Assembly (NCBI GenBank): GCA_001643675.2
Contig: LSRY02000025.1
Location: 1,056,001-1,120,000 of the forward strand
Direction of reading: 5' to 3'
Length of the DNA: 64,000 nt
Origin: Monocercomonoides exilis
Taxonomy: Eukaryota; Preaxostyla; Oxymonadida; Polymastigidae
In this document: positions 31,383 through 41,700 of the stretch, one piece after another
Numbering within the stretch: position 1 is the first letter of the stretch
How the letters are laid out: each line of letters starts with the position of its first letter
Position numbers and translations under genes: made by a program
The notes under the pieces: model-generated
Told to the model about the DNA's origin: nothing
The model's input: only the letters and a program-made list of their open reading frames with translations
The model's database searches: none

Positions 31383-32465
31383 ATGGCAACCGCTGTAACA
31401 CCAACAGTTGCTTCTGCCAATGTTGAAAATGAGTCCTTATTTAAAACCCCAACGAGAACTCCGAGTAAAACACCGAATCAACCAATTCTGCCTTCTATAC
31501 TTCGAGATAACATAAGGTACATATCTCCTGAAACTGTATGATTCTATGTTTATGTTTTTTCTTTGAAATTATCTCATTCAAAAATGGCCCTTAACAGTTG
31601 ATAAGCGTGCTGTTGGGAGAGTACAGGCAATTTCCTCACTTAATTATAGACACTCGCTATCCTTTTGAATATAATCCTGGGCATTTGTATCACGCCATAA
31701 ATGTTTACACACTGGAACAGTTGCATACGTTGTTTTTTGATAACGTTTCCAGTCAAGGTTATCATTGTCTCTTAATTTTTCATTGCGAGCATTCAACGGA
31801 ACGAGGCCCAAATATGGCATCTTTTATGAAAGAAATTGATCGCAAGCTTAATGATTATCCTCTTTTATTTTATCCACAAGTTTATGTTCTTGAGGGGGGC
31901 TTTAGCACTTTCTTTGAGAAATATGGTTCAATTCCAGTATGATTGATTTCACGAAATTTTGTCTTTTATTTTAAGTGCGTTCTTTTAAAAGCAATTCTTT
32001 GAACCTGAACCTCAATATATATCAATGTTTCATCCTTTATATGTCGAACAAAGGCTGAAGTATGATGCGCTTCGTCCGCTTAAACAGCATAAGCACCAAA
32101 GGATTCTTTCAAAGATCAAAAAACACAAAAAGAAAGATTCTTTAAATGAAGACAGATTTCATCCATCAAACCAAAAAGCGCATCATGTTGTGCAGGCTTG
32201 CCAAGCTCAATGCACAACATCAACTCCAATTTTTGCATCTTTTCCAGCCTCTTCCTCTTTCTCATCCACATCAACCCCATATTCCTCTTTTACTCCATCT
32301 TATGTGTGTTCACTTCAGCAAACGCCGCCCACGCATGCTTCTTCATCTTCATCTTCTGATATCTCTTCTCCACCCTGTTCGTATGCAAATCAAGCATCAC
32401 CGTCTGCTTTTGCCACGCCTCATATTCCCGAAGAGCCTCTTTCAATTCCTGCGTCTGATATTTAG
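31383..32465 (+). CDS. CDC25: CDC25-type dual-specificity phosphatase, 3 exons, 321 aa
   Basis: Exons 31383-31535, 31598-31936 and 31992-32465 join in frame. The rhodanese/CDC25 fold is clear: RYISPETLISVLLGEY, then LIIDTRYPFEYNPGHL, and the active-site loop HCEHSTERGP with Cys114 and Arg120 (the CX5R motif), followed by YPQVYVLEGGFSTFFEKY, which matches the conserved YPELYVLKGGY region. CDC25 enzymes dephosphorylate inhibitory Thr/Tyr of cyclin-dependent kinases to trigger mitotic entry. The catalytic domain begins after only about 45 residues (TPTRTPSKTPNQP), so the long regulatory N-terminus of animal CDC25 is absent. The C-terminus is a basic segment (KHKHQRILSKIKKHKKKD) and then a Ser/Pro-rich tail. 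The tail of the domain (FHPLYVEQRLKYDALRPL) matches the CDC25 C-terminal helix region in position. It is convergent with the aminotransferase, whose stop is 241 bp away. Confidence 0.92.
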
Positions 32466-32706
32466 TTATTCGTTTTTATTTTTGTTTGAAGACATTCATT
32501 TTTCATGATTTCATTTTTATTCTGTTGTTTTGGATTAAAAAATAAAAATAAAGCATTAAACATGCTTGCCAGCGAAAGTGTTGAATACATATATAAAATA
32601 AGAGTTGAAAGAAAGTATTTGTAAAAAGTAAAGTGCAAGCTCGTAATGATTGAAAATGATTTCAAATTTCTTTCTAGCCTTCGTTGAGAATTGAGCTGCT
32701 AAATAC

Positions 32707-34560
32707 TTAGAGCTTAAAAGAATTGTCTATACCAGCAGCAAGCGATTCTCTGAAATTTGCTGGTGCAACCTGAACAGGTGGCTCTATTGTTTGCTTTTGC
32801 TCCTCTCTCTTTTCTTTGGAATGTTTTTGATCTTCCTGTTCGTCTTTCTGTTGTTCTTGTTCATCAAATTCGCCTTTATGAATCTGCGTATTCTTATTAT
32901 TCATATTCCCCTCAGAATCATCTTTCTGACGCTGAACATCCGATTCCTCGTTTCTATCTTGGTTTTGTGTCTCCTTTGAAGATGCACATTCACTGACACT
33001 GTTATCCACTTTCTGATGACTGTTTTCTTTGCAACTCTCCAGCTCTACCAGCGAGTTGTCTATTGCTTGGCAAACAAGGTTCAGTTCGTCTTCGGTAATG
33101 ATAAGCGGAGGATGAATACGAAGAACAGTTCCACGGGACACTTTCATCAGAACTCCATGCTTTAGACAGCGCTCTGAAAGATCATTTGCTGAGAACCTAA
33201 TGTCATCTCTAAGCTCAATGCAGCAAAACAGTCCCCTTCCTCTAACATCTTTAAATGGATTAAAGAAGCAACAACAATGAAGATGAATGTGATAATAAAG
33301 ATCAAGTACATAATGTTAGATAAAATAAACGTTTCAAATTAAATAATCGAAATAGTGAGCAATTTCAAAATTATTAAAAAAGAAATTTCTCAGAAAATTA
33401 TTAAATTAAGCATTCAATCAAGCTCTAAAAATCGTAAGAAAAAACAAAGTCTTTTCTGCTTGATTTCTTTACAAACCTGCAATTGAATTCGCGTGCCTTT
33501 CGGAAATTTGTTTCAAGTTGGAAAGAAGCATTTCACCAAGTTTTGCAACGTCACTCTTTTTTGTATAGACAAATAAAGATTATAATCAAAAAATTTTCCT
33601 AGAACAACAAAATATTCATACAACAAGTGTTTCTTCCTGAATGAGTTTAAGTGCAACTTTTGAAACAGCGCATGCAATTGGATTACCTCCCCACGTTGAG
33701 CCATGCGTTCCTGGCTCAATGCAATCCATTATTTCAGCTGGGCCCAAAACAGCACTAATAGGAAACACCCCACCGCCCAATGCCTTCCCCAAACACAAAA
33801 GATCAGGACGAACGTTATCCCATTCACATGCAAGCATTTTTCCAGTTCTTCCAAGTCCAGTTTGTACCTCGTCAGCAATAAATAAAACATTATGCTTTTT
33901 GCACAAACCCAAACATTCAGAAAGATATCCAACAGGAGGCACATTAATTCCACCTTCTCCTTGAACGGGCTCCACAATAAAGCAACAGCACTCATTTCCA
34001 TATTTTTCAAGGACATTTTCAAGCGATTTGGAGCATCCAAATGGAACATGAATAATTCCTGGAAGATATGGATCAAAGTCTTTTTTTGAACTTTCTTCAT
34101 CAGACAATGAAACAGCAAGCATGCTTCTCCCATGAAAATTACGTTGACAGCAAATGACTATGGCCTTTCCTGTTGGAATGCCTTTTCTTTTGTATCCCCA
34201 AGATCTTGCAGTTTTGATTGCAGTTTCAACAGCTTCGACTCCTCCAGAACTGGGAAGCACTCTATCGTAGCCAAACATTTTAGTGATATATTCTCCCCAA
34301 GATCCTAATTCATACGAGCAAACAGATCTGCTGCAAATATCCAATGTTGAAGCTTGTTTGGTCAAAGCTTGCACGAGTCGAGGATGGCAATGGCCTAAAC
34401 TTGCAGTCGAAATTCCAGCAATGCAGTCTATGTATCTTTTCCCTTCCACATCCCAAACATACACTCCTTCGCCTCTTTCCAATGAAACAGGCAAAGGGCT
34501 GTAATTATGAGCAACAGCTTGTTCTTCGTTCTGAATGCTTTCTTTGTTTGTAAGACTCAT
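32707..34560 (-). CDS. Ornithine aminotransferase (PLP enzyme), 3 exons, 519 aa
   Basis: Exons from the start: 34560-33622, 33555-33477, 33248-32707. This is a class III PLP aminotransferase closest to ornithine aminotransferase: VSLERGEGVYVWDVEGKRY, GHCHPRLVQAL, SSGGVEAVETAIKTARSWGY (phosphate-binding region), ADEVQTGLGRTG (Asp230, pairs with the pyridine N), LGKALGGG (Schiff-base Lys259), HGSTWGGNP, then DVRGRGLFCCIEL and LRIHPPLIITEDEL at the C-terminal end of the fold. It transfers the delta-amino group of ornithine to 2-oxoglutarate, linking arginine/ornithine with proline and glutamate metabolism. There is no N-terminal targeting peptide, so a cytosolic location is likely. After the normal end of the enzyme there are about 110 extra residues, very hydrophilic and rich in Gln, Glu and Lys, ending in ANFRESLAAGIDNSFKL. 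Acetylornithine or GABA aminotransferase is less likely given the KxARxWGY-type match. Confidence 0.92.
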
Positions 34561-35704
34561 ATTAAATAAAAGAAAGTTCAGAAAATATTAAATAATGAAA
34601 TTATTAATTCAACTTCGCATGGAAAAAAGCAATTTCGTATGTTCAAAAAATAGTATGTGATTTTCGATCAATTTCGTTTTTCAAAAAATCTTTTCGAGTT
34701 AATGAACAAAACAAAAAATAACACAATTTTGAATATATATATATACGCATATCCAATAATACAAATCGATTCGAAAATATTTGCTTTATTATGAAATAAC
34801 ATTTTTTTTTCTATTTGTTGTTCAAAGTCTTGCTTTAAAAGATAATTTAAATAAGTAATATAATTGTTTTCGTAAATGCATATTCGTGATATGAAAAAAT
34901 TTTTATCGGATAAGCTTTAGAAATCAAAGGTTTTTTCTTTTCTTTTCTTTTGTTCTCCACTTCATATTCACTCAAAATAACAAAATCACAAAAGTCAAAT
35001 CAAGAAATATTGCAACATCAAACAAGCAATAACAAAAGTATGACTATATAAAAATGAAATGAAAAGCCACGTTCTCCAAAAAAAGATTCATGTTCTCATG
35101 CGTAACATTGTTTTGAAATACAATAAGTGGTTAAAGATATTGAGCATATGCTGAACAAAAGTAGAGAAAGTCTCAAAACTGATATAAACACACATAAATT
35201 GAATATTAACTTTGAATTGTTATATGAACTCAAAAAAAGAGAAGTCATCGAATTTGAGTTACAAAGATAATTGACTATTTACACATATAAGAAAAAAACA
35301 GATTCTTCACATCAAAAACATGTATGAAAAAAATACAAAGAAAAAAGCAAAAGAGAATGACAGCCACACCAACCATAAGGCTTAGCCTGCTGCATTGCAA
35401 TTTTGCAAATGGAATTACAAATAATTAAAGAATCAATAAAATAATGAAAATAAAACGAATAAAAAAAATTGAAAATACTCTGAAACAATTTGTCGTTCAG
35501 CTAAAGGAAATTTGTTTGTTGAACATTTCGCATTTTTAATGAGCATCTTTTGTGTCGATGTCCAGTTTCGATTCTTCCAATAAATCAAGAGTGTGTGTTC
35601 ATTATCAGACACACATCAAACATTCAAATTGAATAATAATTGCGTTTTATATTCATCCTTCAACATCTTTTTGAGATGATCTTTCTTTTCATTTTAATCA
35701 CTTT
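34561..35704. other. AT-rich intergenic region upstream of ornithine aminotransferase
   Basis: This 1.1-kb region holds the 5' flank of the aminotransferase and the 3' flank of the beta-helix protein gene, both read on the minus strand. It contains a short (AT)n run near 34735 and a CTTTT-like run near 34930. No coding exon, RNA gene or clear repeat is seen. Confidence 0.5.
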
Positions 35705-38700
35705 TCAATTTCTATTAAATTTGTTGTCTGGGCCGTTTCCATCGCCAACTTTAATATCATCTTTGTTCTCATCTATCAGAACACACTCCACTATTCTGCT
35801 ATTTCTTCGAGAAATGCTTTCGCACCTTTCTTCATTGCTATCCCCTGAATAGCAAAGAGCATCTGTTGCTGTAAGCATCACTGCATTCGTTGGAAATAAT
35901 CTAATGAATTCTCTCTTCATACTTGAAAGTGACACTCTGTCTGGCGCCTGCGCCAGTACACTTTTCTCCACCACTCCTTTCAGCCGAGACCCCTCAACTT
36001 TTTTCATATTCGGTCTCTCTCCATTCACTATCTTATCTCCAGCCACCTCTGCCTCGTACTCCCCAAACGGGATCTGCATAGTCAGACACTCCCACAGCAT
36101 CATCCCAATCGAGAACGAAACTGACTCCTTTGCTGCTCCCATCTTCTTGTTGATTAACAATTCTGGTGCCTTCCACCTAAAGCACTCTTTTTTAAAGAAA
36201 TCCTCGTCTTCAAAGGCTGATGAGGGAAGAGAGTCACTATCCTCATCATCATCACTTGCAGAAGTCACAACAGTTGATGATGAGACGGACGATGAATCCG
36301 AATCATCAGACAATAAGTCTGAGTGCATCACAATGCAGATGACCATGTGTTCAGAAAACAGCACAATGTGTGGACTCAGATTGGCAAGCGATTGAAGAGG
36401 ATTTTCCATTTCATCAAACGAGTGAAGTGCCCCATTCGCCACCCAGAACAGGATCTGGGCAGCTGTTTGCTCCCTTTGTTGAAGGCTCCCAATTTCCATC
36501 TCCTTCTTCTCATTCCTCCCATGCAATAACATGAACAACGAATCCCTCAGATCAACAATCAGCTTCTCAAAAGGGGATGAACAGGCCATGGCATCCACCA
36601 GATTCGACATTGATGAGGTGGTGGGGCACAGATCCTCCCCTCGAACAAAAGTTGAATCTGAATCAGTTGTTGAAGTGGTGGAAGTGGATGAGATGGATGG
36701 CGATGGTGTTCGCTTTCTTGTCTCCTCTTCTTCAACCTTTTCCAATGCCCATTCAGGAATCTTGTTTGAATCTCTTCCCAGAATGTATTCAGTGGAGCCG
36801 CTCTCAGCCAAAAGATGCTCTGATGATTCTGAATGTTGCATATTCGTATCATATGCTCTCTTCTTGATTCTCTCTTCATTCTTCTTCTCTGCTTCCCTCT
36901 CTGCTCTTCGCCACTGCTCCTCTGGTGACATCTCCATCGTCGCCATCTCAAACGCCTTCGGATCCTTTCTGATATTATCATTCACAATCTCTCTCAGATC
37001 GTTGTTCTCATTCTTTTCCTTTCTCCATCGAACAGCCAGAACAATAATGACCGCAAGCAGTATTACAACAATCACAATGCAAACAATCAACAACCAATAA
37101 GATTTCCCTTCTTTCCCTCCTTCAACCACTTTTTCATTTTCATTCTTTGATTCGGTTTTGTTTTTCAGAATCTGAGGAGAAGTCTCTGCTAATAGCTTTC
37201 CATACAAAATCACAACAGATATCTCTGTATCAGCTGAAGCCAATGAAATATTTTCTGATGGAATTGTTCCAGTCACTTCCGTTTCTGAAACAAAACTGTC
37301 TTCCTCAAACTGAAATGTCTCAACCAACTCCACTTCCTCTGTTTTGAATGTTAATCTGAATAATAAGTCACAAGGAAGAAGAAGTGATCCTTTGAATTTA
37401 ATTCCAATGTTGCTTCCATTTTCATTCACTGAAACATCTTCCAGTCTGGGAATGAAGAAAGGTGATGCCCTTTCTCCTGCAATTCCATCAAGTGTGCATC
37501 TATCATTCAAAATCCAAAGAGAAGAATTATCTTTCAACCCATCTCCTCCTTTTAAGCTCGAAATTGTCAGTGAGGCAGAATCTGTGCAGAGAATGTTTCT
37601 TCTCACTGATGGATATTTTTCAATGAATGGATTGTTGTTCTCAAACTCTCCTTTCTCAATTGTCAAATTACCAGCAGATGTGGATAATCCACCTGATGAA
37701 GCATTCAACATTGTTGCATAAGTCATCACCAATGAAGAATTCGTTGAATGAACAAGCGATCCATTCCATTGACAGATATCTGTTATTATATTCATATTCT
37801 CACTTTCCCTTTCTTTCGCAAGAACTCCAATAAATCTGCATAAATCCATCAAAATATTCCTTCCATTGTTCATCTCCATAATGCTTCCTTTGTCAGACAT
37901 GGAATAACAGTTTGAACACGAGCAATTAGAAAGTGTTATTTGAGCAGAAGTTGATGAACCAGAGAGAACAGAAGCTCCTTCTGAATTTCTCGAACAGTTG
38001 TTGAATGAGGAGATTCCAATTGAAACTATTCCTGAAGACAAATCGTTAATCTCAAGGATACCACTTTCAGATAGCTTCACCCCATCTGCATCAATTCCAT
38101 TGAATACAACACTTCCACATTGCCCAATCTCAACAACATTTCTTGTTGATTCAATCTGTTCCAGTTTGATGTTTGTAATATTGATCTCATCCCCGCTTAA
38201 CAAAAAAGAAGACTTCTTGAATGAAAGCATTGATATTGAACAGTTGTCAATGTGAAGAATTCCATTTCCGATGTTCAACAATGTTGAGTTCAGAAAAACA
38301 GGTCGAGTATCATCCGATTGTCCAACTGACGAAAAATCAACAAACAAAAGAGAAAGTTGGCCATTTGCTTCACGAATGATTGAACTGCCTGAATAAGAAA
38401 ATGGCTGGCCAAAGTTGAATTTCAATCTCTCAATCCGAACATTCTCTGAGGAAGTTAAAATATTTCCTTCATTTTCAGCAATTGTTGAGTTCATATGCAC
38501 CAAAGCGATTGAAGGAGATTCCAGCGAGCGGATGATCACATTCAAAGCACTGCTTTCTCCATTGACGATTGTTTCCTCTGATATCAATAGCTGCGAATAA
38601 CGTGATGGAATAATGTGTTGAATTCCAACATTCAGCGACTCGCAAGGCTTGCCGAACTCTCCACATTGCTTGCTGTCTTCGTGGTTGTCTGCAGCAGAAG

Positions 38701-41700
38701 ACACAAATATCGTCTCGCTCTGATATTTCACAACTCTCAGAAGAAGATCCTCTTCCCCCACAAACGAGTCTGTTGTGCAGCCCCATATCGCCCGCTCCTT
38801 CACAAACGGCGCTCTGAAATCCAGCAAGAATTGTTCATCTGCAATTTGATTTTCGAGTGAGTGGCATTTCACATACACGTCTCTCCCTCTAAACGCTGAG
38901 TTATCCTTGAATGTGATATTTGACAGCACAAAGTTCAGTGGCTGCTCAGCTATCGATGAACATTCCAGAAACAGCCACCCACCTCTTCCTGTGCTCGAGC
39001 AGAAACACTCAGAAATCGTGCAAAATGAGCACTCAAAGTTTCCTCCTTCATTCAACAGGGAAAATATTGCCCCTCCCTTTCCGCACCTCGTTCCTCCACA
39101 CTTCTTCATCGTTGTGTTTTTTATCACCGTTTTCAATGGCTCATCATCATCGTCATTTCGAATGATAGGAATATCAGCAGTTGTGTTCTGGGTGACTTCT
39201 TCGAATACACTCCACTCAATAACTATGTTTTTATCAGCTTCATTGATCCTTCTTATCCTTTCAGCTGCACTCTTTGATATGCTCAATCCACTTGATCCAT
39301 CCAGATCAACATTCTTCATCGTCAGATTTTTGATGTTCAGCATCGTTGAAGATAACACAGAAATCACATCCTTTGAAAAAGACAGCGATTGTATTGTCAC
39401 CAATTCCAATTGAACCGTGCCTCCATCTGCCTTGATCAATCCATAGCTGATTATTTCTTCTCTGCTTTCTTCCATTTTAGTGAATGAACAGTCCGTCACA
39501 GTCAACAATCCATTGCTTGAACAAACGTGCAGCAAAGTCTTAGCTCCGCTTGCGAATGAAGATGGAACTACAAAGTTTATCAGTTCGAAATTTGTAATTC
39601 CCTGAATCTTCATTGCTTCTTCTTCTGCTCCTTCAAGAGATGAAGCAGATTCCAATGAGCATATTTCTTCATCATTTGATTTTATGCAAACTCCGCTCAC
39701 ATCAACACTTTTCTGAAGAATCACCTTCTCAACGATACTAATATTCTTTTCATTTCCTTCTGGCAATCGATCCAGAGAATAATCGATTGACAGGCAAGGA
39801 CAATCCGAAAACCCACAAGCACCCATATCTTTTCCTTCGCCTCCAACAAATATCTCTGATCCAAGTGCAATCCAGAAATAAATCAGTGGAATGGCATTTG
39901 TTGTGTCACTTCCATCAAACCCTCTCATCGAATCCAAGGAAATATCATTCAGATTCTCAGATACAAACGGAAGCGATGCATTTGTGATGCTCTTTGTCAG
40001 GCTTGGCGATTCGACAAACAGGTCATTTCCATGTTTTGCAATATTTGGCTTGCCTGCATCAAAAACAGGTGATGAGATCACAAATGAAGAATCATCATCA
40101 ATCAATTTCAGCTCCATTCCTCCCCCAAACCCAATCTTCCGTTCTTCTGCTGGTGCTGTGCATCCTGTGAATGTGCATGAAATAACATTCATTTGAATGC
40201 TCCCTTTCAACTGAGCATCGATAGCCCCTCCTCTGCTTCCATCAGCCAAAACAGAGCATCCATCAAAATCACATTCTTCAATATTTATTTCTGCATTTGA
40301 ATTTTCATCATTGCTATTATCAATGCTCACACAACCTCCACTTCCAGCTGTTCTTTCGATTTCTGTGAAAGTGCAGTTCGTCATGTTCAGCCACTGATTG
40401 CTTATCAACTCTGCCTTTGTTCCACTTCCAGACAATGAGATCAATGGACTTCTCCTCAAATCAATCGATGAAGCTGAGAATTTGTCGAGTATCAGGATCC
40501 CTGACTCAACGGACAAGAATAAGGATACCAGTTCTGATGAAGAATTTTGAAGAGTTAAAGAACATTGAGACAAAGTTAATTGAGAAGAAGAAGAAATGAA
40601 AGTGGAATGAAGAGGAAGGGAAGATGGGAGAGAGAAGATAAGTTTTGACAAGACTGTTTCAATGCTTGCTGTTATCATCGCTGAATTGGATGTTGCACTC
40701 GAATCAGAGACTGTCCAGCCACTTTCATCATCATTTCCTCGGATTTCATGCTTTTGATCAGCAAAGGCCAATTCATCAGCCATCATAATCATTCCATTCG
40801 CAATAACTTTCTTTTCTCCTGTTTGCCTTGTGAGAGAGTGCTTCAAAGTCAAACAGGGGAATTGGACTATTCCACAATGAGAATGGTCAGATGCCTCAGA
40901 ATTGCTCACACATATTTCTGTTGGAATTGGAAGGAGATAGATGCACAGAGGAATGGCCACGCTTGTGTTTCCATTGTCGTATCCTCGCACTTTATCAAAA
41001 AAATCCAGTGAACCTGTAACACACTTGATTTTTTGTGATTTTGCAGTTTCTTCCAGATTGGGTGAAATGACAAAGATATCACTTCCCCATTTGGCTGTGT
41101 TCGTTCCAAATTCCGAGGAGATCAGAAAATTTGGATTTTCATTCAATAATCGAAGAAGAATTCCTCCCCCAAGACCATTGGATGCCGAACAAAAGCATCC
41201 ATCGAGAGATCCACCTTTCACTTTCACTTCATTTTCATTCCCTGCACATAACATCATTGATCCTCCATTCTCTGAGCCTGTGCTCCCACAACCAGAAAAT
41301 GAGCATGAATTCAGCTTAATGTTTGTCTTGTCATTAGAAAATGAGATTACAGCTGCTCCACTATTTGTTCTCTCAGCCCCATCAAAGGCACACTCCGAAA
41401 GCGTCAATGATATTTCATTTGTCGAAGAAAGCGAAAACAATGAAGTTGTCAAAATCGTCTTTGCCCAGTTCACATTGTCCATCTGCAGCACACCATTCTG
41501 AACATTGATCAGCTCTGTTGTGAATGCTGTTTCTGTTGATTGCCCACTTCCAGCAGATATGTTCAGTCTGCTGATACTCATCCCTCCTGCTCCAGAAATA
41601 TCAAATAGCCTTGACCCACGGTTATTCGGATGAATAAAGTTATGCACAAGAGCAAAGTCTCTCACAGTCAATGTGCCTGTCGAGACAGCAAAAAGAGACA

